A stretch of DNA of 64,000 nt from positions 682,001 through 746,000 of the forward strand of contig NZ_CP048829.1 of assembly GCF_019355395.1 (NCBI RefSeq), written 5' to 3'. This DNA is from Chordicoccus furentiruminis. Lineage in GTDB: Bacteria; Bacillota; Clostridia; Lachnospirales; Lachnospiraceae. How positions within the stretch are numbered: position 1 is the stretch's first letter; the number at the start of each line of letters is the position of its first letter. The translations under genes and the position numbers were made by a program. This document shows positions 27,384 to 35,772 of this stretch, piece by piece. Under the pieces are notes generated by a model that saw nothing but the letters and a program-made list of their open reading frames with translations, had not been told where the DNA came from and did no database searches.

Positions 27384-29321
27384 TCAGCCTCTCTCCGCGG
27401 CAACGGACGGGAACAGGGAAAGATCCGTATGTGGAATGAAACAGGCCGCCACGAAGTGATCCATATAGCCCGGGTAGGTCGACAGCTCCAGATACGTCAT
27501 ATTGCCGGCGATCGCCTCGACCTTGTCCGCGGCCCGGTCCGAAATCGCCATCGCGTAGGCGCCGGCCAGCGACGAGTTGCCGATATAGCGGAATTTCGAG
27601 CGGTCCACGTCCGGGAACATCCCGATCCGCACCGCGTTGTTCATGTTGATGCCGCTGCCGATGCCGCCGGCCACGAAGATCCGGTCGATCACATCCGGCT
27701 TCATGTCAAGCGTCCCCAGCATCGTGTCAATGGCCGAGTAGATCGCGCCCTTCGCCCGTATGAAGGATTCGATATCCACCTCCGTGATCGAGATTTCCCG
27801 TCCCGTCTCCGTCTCTTCCTTCCATGCGAGCACATAGCGTCCCGTTCCGTGTTCGTCGCGGATCACGCGCCGGCCGTCCCGGACGTACTGTCCTCTCGAA
27901 TCGATGATGCCCGTGCGGAAGAGCTCCGCGATGACGTCGATGATGCCGCTGCCGCAGATCCCCACCGGTTTCTGGCCCGGATCGCCCACGATCCGGGTTG
28001 AAGGTTCCATCGTGTCCCCGTCGATCGTCACCGCCTCGATGGCACCGTCGGTGGCCCGCATGCCGCAGGAGATGTCGCCGCCCTCAAACGCCGGTCCGGC
28101 GGAGCAGGCGCAGCTCATCAGGAACTCCCGGTTGCCGAAGACGATCTCGCCGTTGGTCCCGAGATCGATGAACAGCGAGTAGCTGTCCATGTTCCAGATC
28201 ATACTGGCCATCGTCCCCGCCGTGATGTCTCCGCCGACATAGGATCCGATGTTCGGCGCGAGTTTCACCCATGCGTCCGGATTGATGTTCGGGATCAGAC
28301 TGGCCGCCCGGAACGCCGGCAGACGGAAGAAGGACGGAATATACGGCTCTCTCCGGATCGGATCCGCGTACACGCCCATCAGCAGATGGTTCATCGTCGT
28401 GTTGCCCGCAACGGTCATCCGCACGACCTGCCCCTTCTTCACGCCGGCCTGCTTCATCATCAGACCGAGGAGCGGCATCAGCGTCTCCCGTACGATCGCC
28501 TGCTGCAGCTTCTTCACGCCGCCCGGGCGGTCCTGCTCGATGATCCGGTTGATAACGTCCGCACCGTAGCGGATCTGTCCGTTTCCGGCCGACGCCTTCG
28601 CGAGGATGCGGCCGTCCTTCAGGTCCGCCAGCACGCCGGCGACCGTAGTGGTTCCGATGTCGATCGCGGCGCAGCAGACCGGTACCTCCGTATCCGACGG
28701 CACAACATTGAGCACAAGGATTCCTCTGTCCGTTTTCTCATAAATCACCGCAGCTCGGAAATGATTGGCGCGAAGCGACCGGGCCATCACGCTCATCGCG
28801 TAAAACCCGATCTCCACGTTTTCGCATCCTGTGGCTTCCGTGACCGCCTTCTCAAGCCGCTCGTTGTCCGGCATCGTGTCCTCGAGCGTCGGTTCCGGCA
28901 TCGAGACGACAATGCAGCCGTAGGGATGGGAGATCCCGAGATCAACGCCGCGCATCTGCTCTTCCAGTTCTTTGAAAATCCGGATCTCCTTTTCATCCGA
29001 AAGATCCGCCGTTTTGATCCGGCTCCGGTAAGCAGACGCGATATCCGGCACAAGCACCATCACGTCACTGTCCGTGAGGCGGGAGGAGCAGGCAAGCCGC
29101 CATCCGTCCTCGTATTCCTCGTCGCTCAGGTGACGTGTCTGTACGCTGTCGAGTTCGCCGCTGAGGAGTTTCACGCGGCATTTCCCGCAGGATCCGTTGC
29201 CGCCGCAGGGCGCGTCGATTGCGATGTTCGCTCCCTGCGCCACTTCCAGCAGATTGCTGCCCCTGCCGGCTGATACGGTGACATCACTGCCTTTCTCAAT
29301 CTTAAAAGTAACCTCTGGCAT
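27384..29321 (-). CDS. acsV: Corrinoid protein reductive activator (RACo/AcsV type)
   Basis: The 645-residue protein has an N-terminal plant-type [2Fe-2S] ferredoxin domain (C39, C45, C48 and C78) and a C-terminal ASKHA ATPase domain with AAIDIGTTTVAGVLADL and SLFIDLGTNGEIV. RACo proteins use ATP to return inactive cob(II)alamin on the corrinoid iron-sulfur protein to cob(I)alamin, so its substrate here is AcsC/AcsD. It is the first gene after a cobalamin riboswitch. The usual length of 620-650 residues is met. Confidence 0.92.
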   Translation of the reverse strand: MPEVTFKIEKGSDVTVSAGRGSNLLEVAQGANIAIDAPCGGNGSCGKCRVKLLSGELDSVQTRHLSDEEYEDGWRLACSSRLTDSDVMVLVPDIASAYRSRIKTADLSDEKEIRIFKELEEQMRGVDLGISHPYGCIVVSMPEPTLEDTMPDNERLEKAVTEATGCENVEIGFYAMSVMARSLRANHFRAAVIYEKTDRGILVLNVVPSDTEVPVCCAAIDIGTTTVAGVLADLKDGRILAKASAGNGQIRYGADVINRIIEQDRPGGVKKLQQAIVRETLMPLLGLMMKQAGVKKGQVVRMTVAGNTTMNHLLMGVYADPIRREPYIPSFFRLPAFRAASLIPNINPDAWVKLAPNIGSYVGGDITAGTMASMIWNMDSYSLFIDLGTNGEIVFGNREFLMSCACSAGPAFEGGDISCGMRATDGAIEAVTIDGDTMEPSTRIVGDPGQKPVGICGSGIIDVIAELFRTGIIDSRGQYVRDGRRVIRDEHGTGRYVLAWKEETETGREISITEVDIESFIRAKGAIYSAIDTMLGTLDMKPDVIDRIFVAGGIGSGINMNNAVRIGMFPDVDRSKFRYIGNSSLAGAYAMAISDRAADKVEAIAGNMTYLELSTYPGYMDHFVAACFIPHTDLSLFPSVAAERG

Positions 29322-29409
29322 CCTGATCTAAAGCCTCCGTTTCTGGTCGATATCTCTATTTTAGCGCATCGGGCGCAGGAAAGATACACTCGTTTGCTAC
29401 GAGCCACGC

Positions 29410-29469
29410 GCCCTGCGGAAGGGGAGGCCGCGTGCGCTCGCGCAGACGCGGCCTCCCCTTCCGCAGGGC
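29410..29469. repeat. Long GC-rich hairpin upstream of acsV
   Basis: Perfect 24-base arms at 29410-29433 and 29446-29469 surround a 12-base loop that can pair further. It lies 89 bases before the acsV start, downstream of the riboswitch terminator. It could be an mRNA stabiliser, a second attenuator or a remnant of a small repeat element. Confidence 0.6.
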
Positions 29470-29678
29470 ATGCGGCGACAGCCGCGGTTGAGGGCCTGCA
29501 CAGCAGGCCCGAACTCGTAGCTCGTGCAAACGCACGAACGGCGGCAGGAGTCCAGGCCTGCCGCCGTCCGTTCAAGAGGAATGCTGCTGTATCCGCCGGC
29601 GGATCCTGTTTCGTCCGTCCGGCGACTCTCATCAGTCCAGAAAAAATTCCGGTCCGACCGAGCCGTTCTGATCGAAGC

Positions 29679-29725
29679 CTCCGCAAAAGACAGAAAAAGG
29701 CTTCGCTGCCGCGGGCAGCGAAGCC
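29679..29725 (-). terminator. Riboswitch-associated intrinsic terminator
   Basis: The minus strand reads GGCTTCGCTGCC, loop CGC, GGCAGCGAAGCC, then TTTTTCTGTCTTTT. The hairpin lies 124 bases downstream of the cobalamin riboswitch and is the likely off-state element when cobalamin is bound. Confidence 0.88.
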
Positions 29726-29848
29726 GGTTGCGCATACAGACCGACAGATAAGCAAGCGGAACGTCTCTTCCGCCTTATCTCCGGACGAATGATTCGCATG
29801 CAGCCAGTTGCTCGTGGCTCCGAGCGGAACGCTTCCGCTCTGCGTATA

Positions 29849-30005
29849 CGCAGGGCAGGTCTCCTGACTTGCGGATCACCGCCTCCGCGCGCCTTCCCGG
29901 TTTCCCAGTGGCTTCCGCGCGGACACTTCCCGCTCACAGTGACGAGTTCGCACAGGACTTTCACCTGTTTCCCTTTTCACCGGAACACTTCCGCTCCGGC
30001 ACCTT
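29849..30005 (-). promoter_or_regulatory. Cobalamin riboswitch controlling acsV
   Basis: The minus strand contains the cobalamin-riboswitch consensus pieces in order: GGGAAACAGGTGAAAGTCCTG, CACTGTGAGCGGGAAG, GAAGCCACTGGGAAACCGGG, GGAAGGC and AGTCAGGAGACCTGCC. This RNA binds coenzyme B12-type ligands and switches off the genes behind it. The orientation points at acsV, whose product reactivates a corrinoid protein. The transcript may continue into the other carbon-fixation genes. Confidence 0.93.
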
Positions 30006-30023
30006 GCGTTTCTGTCTTCGAAA

Positions 30024-30052
30024 ACTATAACACACGTTTCCGCAGTCTGCAA
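30024..30052 (-). promoter_or_regulatory. Promoter of the riboswitch-acsV transcript
   Basis: The minus strand reads TTGCAG, 17 bases, TATAGT, with the TG of an extended -10 (TGTTATAGT), just upstream of the riboswitch. Confidence 0.7.
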
Positions 30053-30135
30053 CCCCGACTGCCGCGCCGCGCGTCTTATTCGGAACGCACGGCCGGCCTT
30101 CCGCACAGACGAACCGGGATGCGTGCTCCGCTCTC

Positions 30136-31026
30136 TCAGTGCAGATCTGCCTCCCGCACCTCCTCAAGCGACGGAATCGACGGCGCGGCTCCGTTGCGGG
30201 AAACCGAGATTGCGGACGCCTTCGACGCCAGCTCCATGCACTCCTTCACAGGCCGGCCCGCGAAGAAGGAGCTCACGAAGTAGCCGGTAAACGTGTCCCC
30301 GGCCGCCGTGGTGTCGACGGCATGAACATGGAAGATCGACTGCCGTACGGTCTGCCCGTGCCCGCTGAAGACCGATCCGGCCGACCCCAGCGTGAGCACC
30401 ACGTCCGCGTCCGGATAGCGCTCCGCCATCGTCCGGAGAATCGCATCCGGGTCGCCGGCTCCGGCAATCTGCATGCCTTCCACCTCATTGATCAGGAAAA
30501 GGCTCACCTTCGAGAGATCGCAGGATGCGATATGTCCGTCATACGGAGACGGATTCATCACGATTTTCATACCGATCCCGAAAGCCCGGTCGATGATGTG
30601 CGGAAGGGCGCTGATCTCGTTCTGCAGCACCAGCACGTCGCCTTCGGAGAAATGCGCCAGCGTCTCGTCCGCCAGCTCGTCCGTGATCATCCGGTTCGTT
30701 CCGCCGGAGAGCAGAATGCTGTTCTGACCGTTCCGGTCCACCTGAATGATCGTATGCCCGGTCCGCGCAACCGGGTCGGTCTTCAGATAGTCCGTATGCA
30801 CGCCGCTGTCCTCAAGAAGCGTCCTCAGCATACCGCCGTCTCCGCCGATCAGCCCGGCATGCCAGACCGGTGCGCCGGCCCTCGCCAGCGCCACGGACTG
30901 ATTCAGCCCCTTTCCTCCTGCGAACAGGCGGATGTCGTCCGCCAGCTCCGTCTCACCGGGAAGAATGATATGATCGACATGATATACATAGTCCAGATTC
31001 AGGGATCCGAAATCCAGAATTTTCAT
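30136..31026 (-). CDS. rbsK: Ribokinase-like PfkB sugar kinase
   Basis: The 296-residue protein starts MKILDFGSLNLDYVYHVDHI. PfkB signature 1 is GGKGLNQSVALARAG (about residues 38-52) and signature 2 is DTTAAGDTFTGYF with the catalytic Asp of the anion hole. It would phosphorylate ribose or a related sugar with ATP. It stands alone, upstream of the riboswitch and on the same strand. Ribose specificity is likely but not proven by sequence; the ribose-type transporter at 36.8-41.5 kb is a possible partner. Confidence 0.85.
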   Translation of the reverse strand: MKILDFGSLNLDYVYHVDHIILPGETELADDIRLFAGGKGLNQSVALARAGAPVWHAGLIGGDGGMLRTLLEDSGVHTDYLKTDPVARTGHTIIQVDRNGQNSILLSGGTNRMITDELADETLAHFSEGDVLVLQNEISALPHIIDRAFGIGMKIVMNPSPYDGHIASCDLSKVSLFLINEVEGMQIAGAGDPDAILRTMAERYPDADVVLTLGSAGSVFSGHGQTVRQSIFHVHAVDTTAAGDTFTGYFVSSFFAGRPVKECMELASKASAISVSRNGAAPSIPSLEEVREADLH

Positions 31027-31186
31027 CAGGCTGTCCTGTCCTTTCCGCCTCTGCGCCTCGCGCCTGCAGGCTCTCATTTCTATCCATTCTACCAGAAATC
31101 ATCCCGAATAACACGCTCATTTATCGTCACATTCTACAATTTTTCCGGATCCGGAACAGCATTTTTGCAGAAGATCTGTCTGATTC

Positions 31187-31215
31187 CTGAAAATATGGAA
31201 GGCCGATGCTATAAT
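31187..31215 (+). promoter_or_regulatory. Promoter of the molybdenum hydroxylase pair
   Basis: CTGAAA, 17 bases, TATAAT lies 46 bases before the FAD-subunit ATG. The -10 is perfect; the -35 is weak. Confidence 0.5.
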
Positions 31216-31261
31216 CATGGTATCCAGTGAAATTCGAATCAAAGAAACGAGGTGACGCATC

Positions 31262-32077
31262 ATGATCGAACGCATCATCCATACGGGAACGCCGGAGGAA
31301 GCCCGTGCCGCAGCCGGCGCAGGGACCGCCTATCTTGCCGGCGGAACCGAGATCAACCGGCTCGGCTCCTCTGTCTGCGCCGACACGCTGATCGATCTCC
31401 GCCATCTGACGGAGCTCAAGCGGATTGCAGCCGAAAAAGACGGCGTCCGGATCGGAGCGCTGGCCGTCTTTCAGGACGTTCTTGAGCACCCTCTTACGCC
31501 TGACTGGTTCCGCGAGTCCGTTTCCTTTATGGCTTCCCGCACGAAACGGAATATGGCGACCATCGGCGGAAATCTCGCGCTCCGGCGGGACGACTCCTAC
31601 CTGATGCCCGCCCTGATGGCGGCCGGCGCGCGGATCACGCTGCTCGGGCCTGACGGGATCCGTGAGACGGACGCCGCGGCCTTTGCCGGCGAAGACCGCA
31701 CCGGGGATCTGATTCTCTCCGTCCTGCTGCCGTCCGGTGCCGCCGTCCGTCAGAAACGGTACGCCAACACGGCGGAAAGCCATGCTTATCTCACGGTCGC
31801 CGCAGCGGAAACCACCGACGGGATTCATCTGGCCGCAGGGATTCGCGGGACGGGGCTCCGCATGCTGGACGGGATTGCCGGCGCGATCCGGCGCGGCGGC
31901 GGCAGCGTCACGGACGAATCGCTCACGGAACAGATCCGCGCGGACGAATCGCTTCCGGTTCAGGACGATTTCTCCTGCAGCGCCGCCTACAAGACCTATC
32001 TGCTGGCAGTGACGTGCCGGGATCTTCTCCGCGTCCTGCCTTCCTCATCAGAAGAAAAAGGAGGTGATCCGACATGA
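31262..32077 (+). CDS. FAD-binding subunit of XdhD-type molybdenum hydroxylase (YgfM-like)
   Basis: The 271-residue protein belongs to the FAD_binding_5 family of xanthine dehydrogenase medium subunits. It carries AYLAGGTEINRLG in place of the AGGTDL FAD loop and TKRNMATIGGNLALRRDDSY matching the second FAD motif. It would pass electrons from the molybdenum subunit to an acceptor. It overlaps the large-subunit gene by four bases. In E. coli the corresponding pair is ygfM and xdhD (ygfN). The start is preceded by GAGGTG. Confidence 0.85.
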   Translation: MIERIIHTGTPEEARAAAGAGTAYLAGGTEINRLGSSVCADTLIDLRHLTELKRIAAEKDGVRIGALAVFQDVLEHPLTPDWFRESVSFMASRTKRNMATIGGNLALRRDDSYLMPALMAAGARITLLGPDGIRETDAAAFAGEDRTGDLILSVLLPSGAAVRQKRYANTAESHAYLTVAAAETTDGIHLAAGIRGTGLRMLDGIAGAIRRGGGSVTDESLTEQIRADESLPVQDDFSCSAAYKTYLLAVTCRDLLRVLPSSSEEKGGDPT

Positions 32078-34953
32078 CGATCCAGTGCATCCTCAACGGC
32101 CGCAGCCGGAGTTTTGACGTAAAGCCGTCCATGAAGCTCCGTGAGCTTCTGGTGTCCGACGGTCATCTTTCCGTCCGCGACAGCGACGACAGCGAAGGTT
32201 TCTGCGGCAGCGACACCGTTCTGGTGGACGGCGTCCCCGTGTACGCAAACCTGATGCTCGCCTTCGAGGCGGACGGATGCGAAATCCGCACGCCGGACGG
32301 GCTGGCGGACGCCGCCCATCTCACCGTGGTGCAGCAGGCCATGATTGACGCCGGCGTGGTGCAGAGCGCCTACAACGCCCCGGCCGCGGCCCTGCTCCTC
32401 ACCTGGCTGCTCGAGCAGCATCCCCATCCGACCCGGGAGGAGATCCGCGACGCGCTGTCCGGGATCTTTATCCGCGACGCCGGCTATGAGCACTACTATC
32501 TCGCCGTCCGTCTCGCGGAAGAGCGAATCGAAACCGGCGCCTACCAGAGCGAAATCGCGCCGTCCTTCCGTCCGTCGCTTCACTGTATCGGAAAACCCTC
32601 CGGAAAGATCGACGGCCCCCAGCTCGTATCCGGAGAACGCGCCTTTGTCGAAGACTACGTGACGCCGGACTCCTGCTGCCTGGTCGTCCTCCGCTCGCCT
32701 CACGCCAGCGCCTACATCAACCGGATCGACACCTCCGAGGCGGAGAAACTTCCCGGCGTCATCCGCATCATCACGGCCTTCAACTGCCCGGACGTCTACT
32801 ACATGCAGGCCGGACAGGGCGAACCGGAGCCGTCGCCTCATGACCGCCGGCTTTTCAATATGAAGGTACGGCATGTGGGGGACCGCGTAGCCGCGGTGAT
32901 CGCCGAGACGAGGGAGATCGCCGAGAAGGCCCGGGACCTGATCCGGGTCGACTACGACGTGCAGCCGGCCGTCTTCACCGTAGAGGAAGCGATGGCGGAC
33001 GGCGCACCGCTGGTCCACAACGGCCCGGTCTTCTATAACGCGGGGGCCCCGTCGGATCTGGACGAATACAACCGGCGGGCCGGCGACAGCCGGGAAGGCA
33101 AGGTGATCTACCAGTTCCCGCTGGGCGCCGACATCCGCCGGAATATCGCGGCCTCCAACAGCGGAGGCATCGGCGATGTCGACAAAGCCTTCGCGGAGGC
33201 CGACGCGGTGGTGGACCGCACGTACCAGACGAGCCAGATCCAGCATACGCCGCTGGAGCCACACGTCTGCTTCGCAAAAATGGAGGGCGGGCGGCTGATC
33301 CTCTACGCTTCCACCCAGGTGCCGTACCATGTCCGGAGGATCTGCGCGAAAGTCACCGGCCTCCCGGAGAACCGGATCCACGTCATCAAGACCCGCGTCG
33401 GCGGTGGTTACGGCTCCAAGCAGGATATCCTCGTGGAGGATCTGACCGCCTACGCCTCCTTCATCACCGGACGCCCGGTCTACTACCGGAATACGCGAAA
33501 GGAGGAGTTCATCGCCAACTCCACCCGTCATCCGATGCGTGTCCGCGTGAAGATGGCCGGGAAAAAGGACGGTTCCATCACGGCGATCTATATGGAAGTC
33601 CGCGCGAATACCGGCCCCTACGGCAACCACTGCCTGACTGTGCCGATGAACAGCTGCTCGAAGACGCTGCCGCTCTTCAAATGCCCGAACATGCGGTACG
33701 ATCTGAAGGTCTACTACACCAACACGCCGCCGGCCGGCGCCTATCAGGGCTACGGAACGCCGAAGGGTACCTACGGCATCATGATGGCGATGGCGGAGCT
33801 GGCGGACGCGCTGGGCTGCGACTATAAGGAGATGGTGCTCAAAAACCATGTCGAGAAGGGCTATATGCTGGAGATCCTCAAGGGACTCGGCGAAGGACGC
33901 GAGGGCAGCGTGGTCCCGGTCGGCTCCTGCGGTCTGCGTCAGGCGATCACGAAGGGCTGCGAGATGATCGGATGGGGCCGTCGGGAGACGTCCGCGGATC
34001 CCGACATCCGCATCGGCAAAGGCTTCGCCATGATCATGCAGGGAAGCGGTCTTCCCGGGCTGGATCACGCCGAGGCCATCGCGAAGCTGGAGACCGACGG
34101 GTCCGTGATCCTGAACAGCGGCGGAGCGGATATCGGAACCGGGCTTGACACCATCTCCGCGAAGATCGCAAGCGAGGTGCTCTGCCTTCCGATGGACCGC
34201 ATCACCGTCGTCTCCGGAGACACCGATTCCTGCGCCTTCGATACCGGCGCGTACGCGTCATCCGGCACCTTCTTCAGCGGAAATGCATCCCTTGACGCCG
34301 TACGGAAGCTGAAAGAAGCTATGCTGACCGAGGCCGGGCTGCAGATGAACGAGGATCCCTCCGATCTGGAGCTCAGGACGCCGGGCGAGGTCCGGTCGAA
34401 GAAAACCGGACGGACGCTCAGCTACTACGAGCTCTCTCATACGGCCTGCGCCGGGGACGGCCGGGGCCAGATGATCGCGCACGGTTCCTTCGTGACGACC
34501 GCCTCCTCCGTGCCCTACGGCGCTCATTTCGCCCAGGTCGCCGTGAATGTGCGCACAGGCGAGATTCATCTGCAGAAATTCTACGCCGTTCAGGACGCCG
34601 GCACGCCGATCAATCCGGAGCTGGCACTCTGCCAGATGTACGGAGCCGCGCTGAAATCCATCGGCCATTCTCTATATGAGGGCATGATCCTCGACAACGA
34701 CGGCGTCTGCCTCAACGCGAACATGACGGACTACGGCGTCCCGATGATCTTCGAGCAGCCGGACGATTTCCGGGCCGTGCTGATCGACGTGGACGATCCC
34801 TACGGACCGTTCGGCGCAAAGTCGATTTCCGAGATCGCCTGCAACGGAGCCGCGCCGGCCATCGGCATCGCGATCCACGACGCCTGCGGCGTCTGGCTCC
34901 GCAGCTGGCCGATGACCCCGGAAAAGCTGCTCCGGGCGCTGGGCCGAATCTGA
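32074..34953 (+). CDS. xdhD: XdhD/YgfN-like molybdopterin hydroxylase with degenerate [2Fe-2S] domain
   Basis: The 959-residue protein has an N-terminal ferredoxin-fold domain (1-160) and xanthine-dehydrogenase-type molybdenum domains (about 175-959). The molybdenum part includes TRVGGGYGSKQDILVEDL, PPAGAYQGYGTPKG and the C-terminal GPFGAKSISEIACNGAAPAI with the catalytic Glu. The iron-sulfur domain has lost nearly all cluster ligands: positions of CxxGxCGxC read DSEGFCGSD, QCGxCTPG reads QSAYNAPA, and CRC reads IRD. To my knowledge E. coli XdhD shows the same loss, so this marks the subfamily and is not damage. Members are linked to selenium-dependent purine hydroxylation; the substrate here is probably a purine. 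Confidence 0.85.
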   Translation: MTIQCILNGRSRSFDVKPSMKLRELLVSDGHLSVRDSDDSEGFCGSDTVLVDGVPVYANLMLAFEADGCEIRTPDGLADAAHLTVVQQAMIDAGVVQSAYNAPAAALLLTWLLEQHPHPTREEIRDALSGIFIRDAGYEHYYLAVRLAEERIETGAYQSEIAPSFRPSLHCIGKPSGKIDGPQLVSGERAFVEDYVTPDSCCLVVLRSPHASAYINRIDTSEAEKLPGVIRIITAFNCPDVYYMQAGQGEPEPSPHDRRLFNMKVRHVGDRVAAVIAETREIAEKARDLIRVDYDVQPAVFTVEEAMADGAPLVHNGPVFYNAGAPSDLDEYNRRAGDSREGKVIYQFPLGADIRRNIAASNSGGIGDVDKAFAEADAVVDRTYQTSQIQHTPLEPHVCFAKMEGGRLILYASTQVPYHVRRICAKVTGLPENRIHVIKTRVGGGYGSKQDILVEDLTAYASFITGRPVYYRNTRKEEFIANSTRHPMRVRVKMAGKKDGSITAIYMEVRANTGPYGNHCLTVPMNSCSKTLPLFKCPNMRYDLKVYYTNTPPAGAYQGYGTPKGTYGIMMAMAELADALGCDYKEMVLKNHVEKGYMLEILKGLGEGREGSVVPVGSCGLRQAITKGCEMIGWGRRETSADPDIRIGKGFAMIMQGSGLPGLDHAEAIAKLETDGSVILNSGGADIGTGLDTISAKIASEVLCLPMDRITVVSGDTDSCAFDTGAYASSGTFFSGNASLDAVRKLKEAMLTEAGLQMNEDPSDLELRTPGEVRSKKTGRTLSYYELSHTACAGDGRGQMIAHGSFVTTASSVPYGAHFAQVAVNVRTGEIHLQKFYAVQDAGTPINPELALCQMYGAALKSIGHSLYEGMILDNDGVCLNANMTDYGVPMIFEQPDDFRAVLIDVDDPYGPFGAKSISEIACNGAAPAIGIAIHDACGVWLRSWPMTPEKLLRALGRI

Positions 34954-34963
34954 AAGCCAAAGT

Positions 34964-35009
34964 ACGGAAGGGAGCCGCCGCATCAGACGATGCGGCGGCT
35001 CCCTTCCGT
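34964..35009. terminator. Bidirectional terminator between xdhD and dhaL
   Basis: A 21-base perfect stem with a four-base loop (AGAC) stands between convergent genes. TTT follows on the plus strand. Confidence 0.85.
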
Positions 35010-35080
35010 TTTGCAGACTGCATAAGTCCGATTGCCCGGCGGGCCGTCCAAGCCCGCCGGACGGACATCATGCCCCCCAT

Positions 35081-35725
35081 TCAGGCGAGGATATACCGTG
35101 CAAGACCCTCGATCAGGCAGCGGCCCGCCACCGCGCCCTGGTCTTCCGTCCCCTTCGCCTTCGCGGCGAACACCGCCGCCTTTCCGTACTTCGGAACCAT
35201 CTCTTTCGTGGCCGCCACACCCGCGTTCGCGCCGTCAAGCGCAGCGGAGATCACATCCCCGAGGCTTCCGCCGGCCTCCGCCTTCTCCTTAGCCCGGTCT
35301 CCTGCAGGTTTCATAGCGTCATAGATGGTCCGGTCGCCCGGCTGACATTTCCCCCGTTTCTGGAGTCCCTCCGCGAATGCAATAAGGAACACAGCCATCT
35401 CCGGCGCGCCGATTGCCGTTTTTCCGTTCAATGCCTTTCCGCCGCTCATAATGCCGCTGGACATCAGCGTGCCCATGGTGGACGGCACCACGCCGGACAT
35501 CTTCATCCCGGCCTTCATCAGCGTCTTTCCGATGTTCGACGGATCCGTCTGGTCGCGGATCAGCTGAGGCAGCGCGCCATATCCCTTGCTCATCGTAAGC
35601 CCCAGATCCCCGTCGCCCATCCGCGCGTCCATCTCGCAGAGAAGCTCCTTCTTCTCCTCAAATTCCCTTGCCACCGACTCGAAAAGAACCGGCAGCGTAT
35701 CAATCGTGATTTCAGTCACAGCCAT
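35081..35725 (-). CDS. dhaL: Dihydroxyacetone kinase L subunit (nucleotide-binding)
   Basis: The 214-residue protein starts at ATG 35725 (MAVTEITID) after GGGAG. The DhaL metal-nucleotide motif appears as DARMGDGDLGLTMSKG near residues 32-47, followed by the helical barrel segments GTLMSSGIMSGGKAL and PGDRTIYDAMKPAGD. It supplies the phosphate donor for DhaK. It follows dhaK by 47 bases. No dhaM gene (the PTS phosphodonor) is in the window, so direct ATP use is possible. Confidence 0.9.
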   Translation of the reverse strand: MAVTEITIDTLPVLFESVAREFEEKKELLCEMDARMGDGDLGLTMSKGYGALPQLIRDQTDPSNIGKTLMKAGMKMSGVVPSTMGTLMSSGIMSGGKALNGKTAIGAPEMAVFLIAFAEGLQKRGKCQPGDRTIYDAMKPAGDRAKEKAEAGGSLGDVISAALDGANAGVAATKEMVPKYGKAAVFAAKAKGTEDQGAVAGRCLIEGLARYILA

Positions 35726-35772
35726 TGTTTGTCTCCCGTATCCGGCAGGGAAAAGCATCCCCGCCACCTTTG

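Larger units (their letters stand above)
29322..30135. other. 814-base regulatory region between rbsK and acsV
   Basis: No gene is supported here. Read leftwards it holds a promoter, a cobalamin riboswitch, an intrinsic terminator, and then about 350 bases rich in GC hairpins, including one with 24-base perfect arms. Smaller hairpins lie near 29484-29511 (GGGCCTG/CAGGCCC) and 29542-29568 (GGCGGCAGG/CCTGCCGCC). Open frames in it are by-products of high GC. Confidence 0.75.

Noticed and set aside
29171-29755. Minus-strand frames in the acsV upstream region
   Set aside because: They run through the terminator and the large hairpin, share no family features and start without ribosome-binding sites.
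31996-34068. 690-codon minus-strand frame
   Set aside because: It is antisense to xdhD and lacks any recognisable motif.
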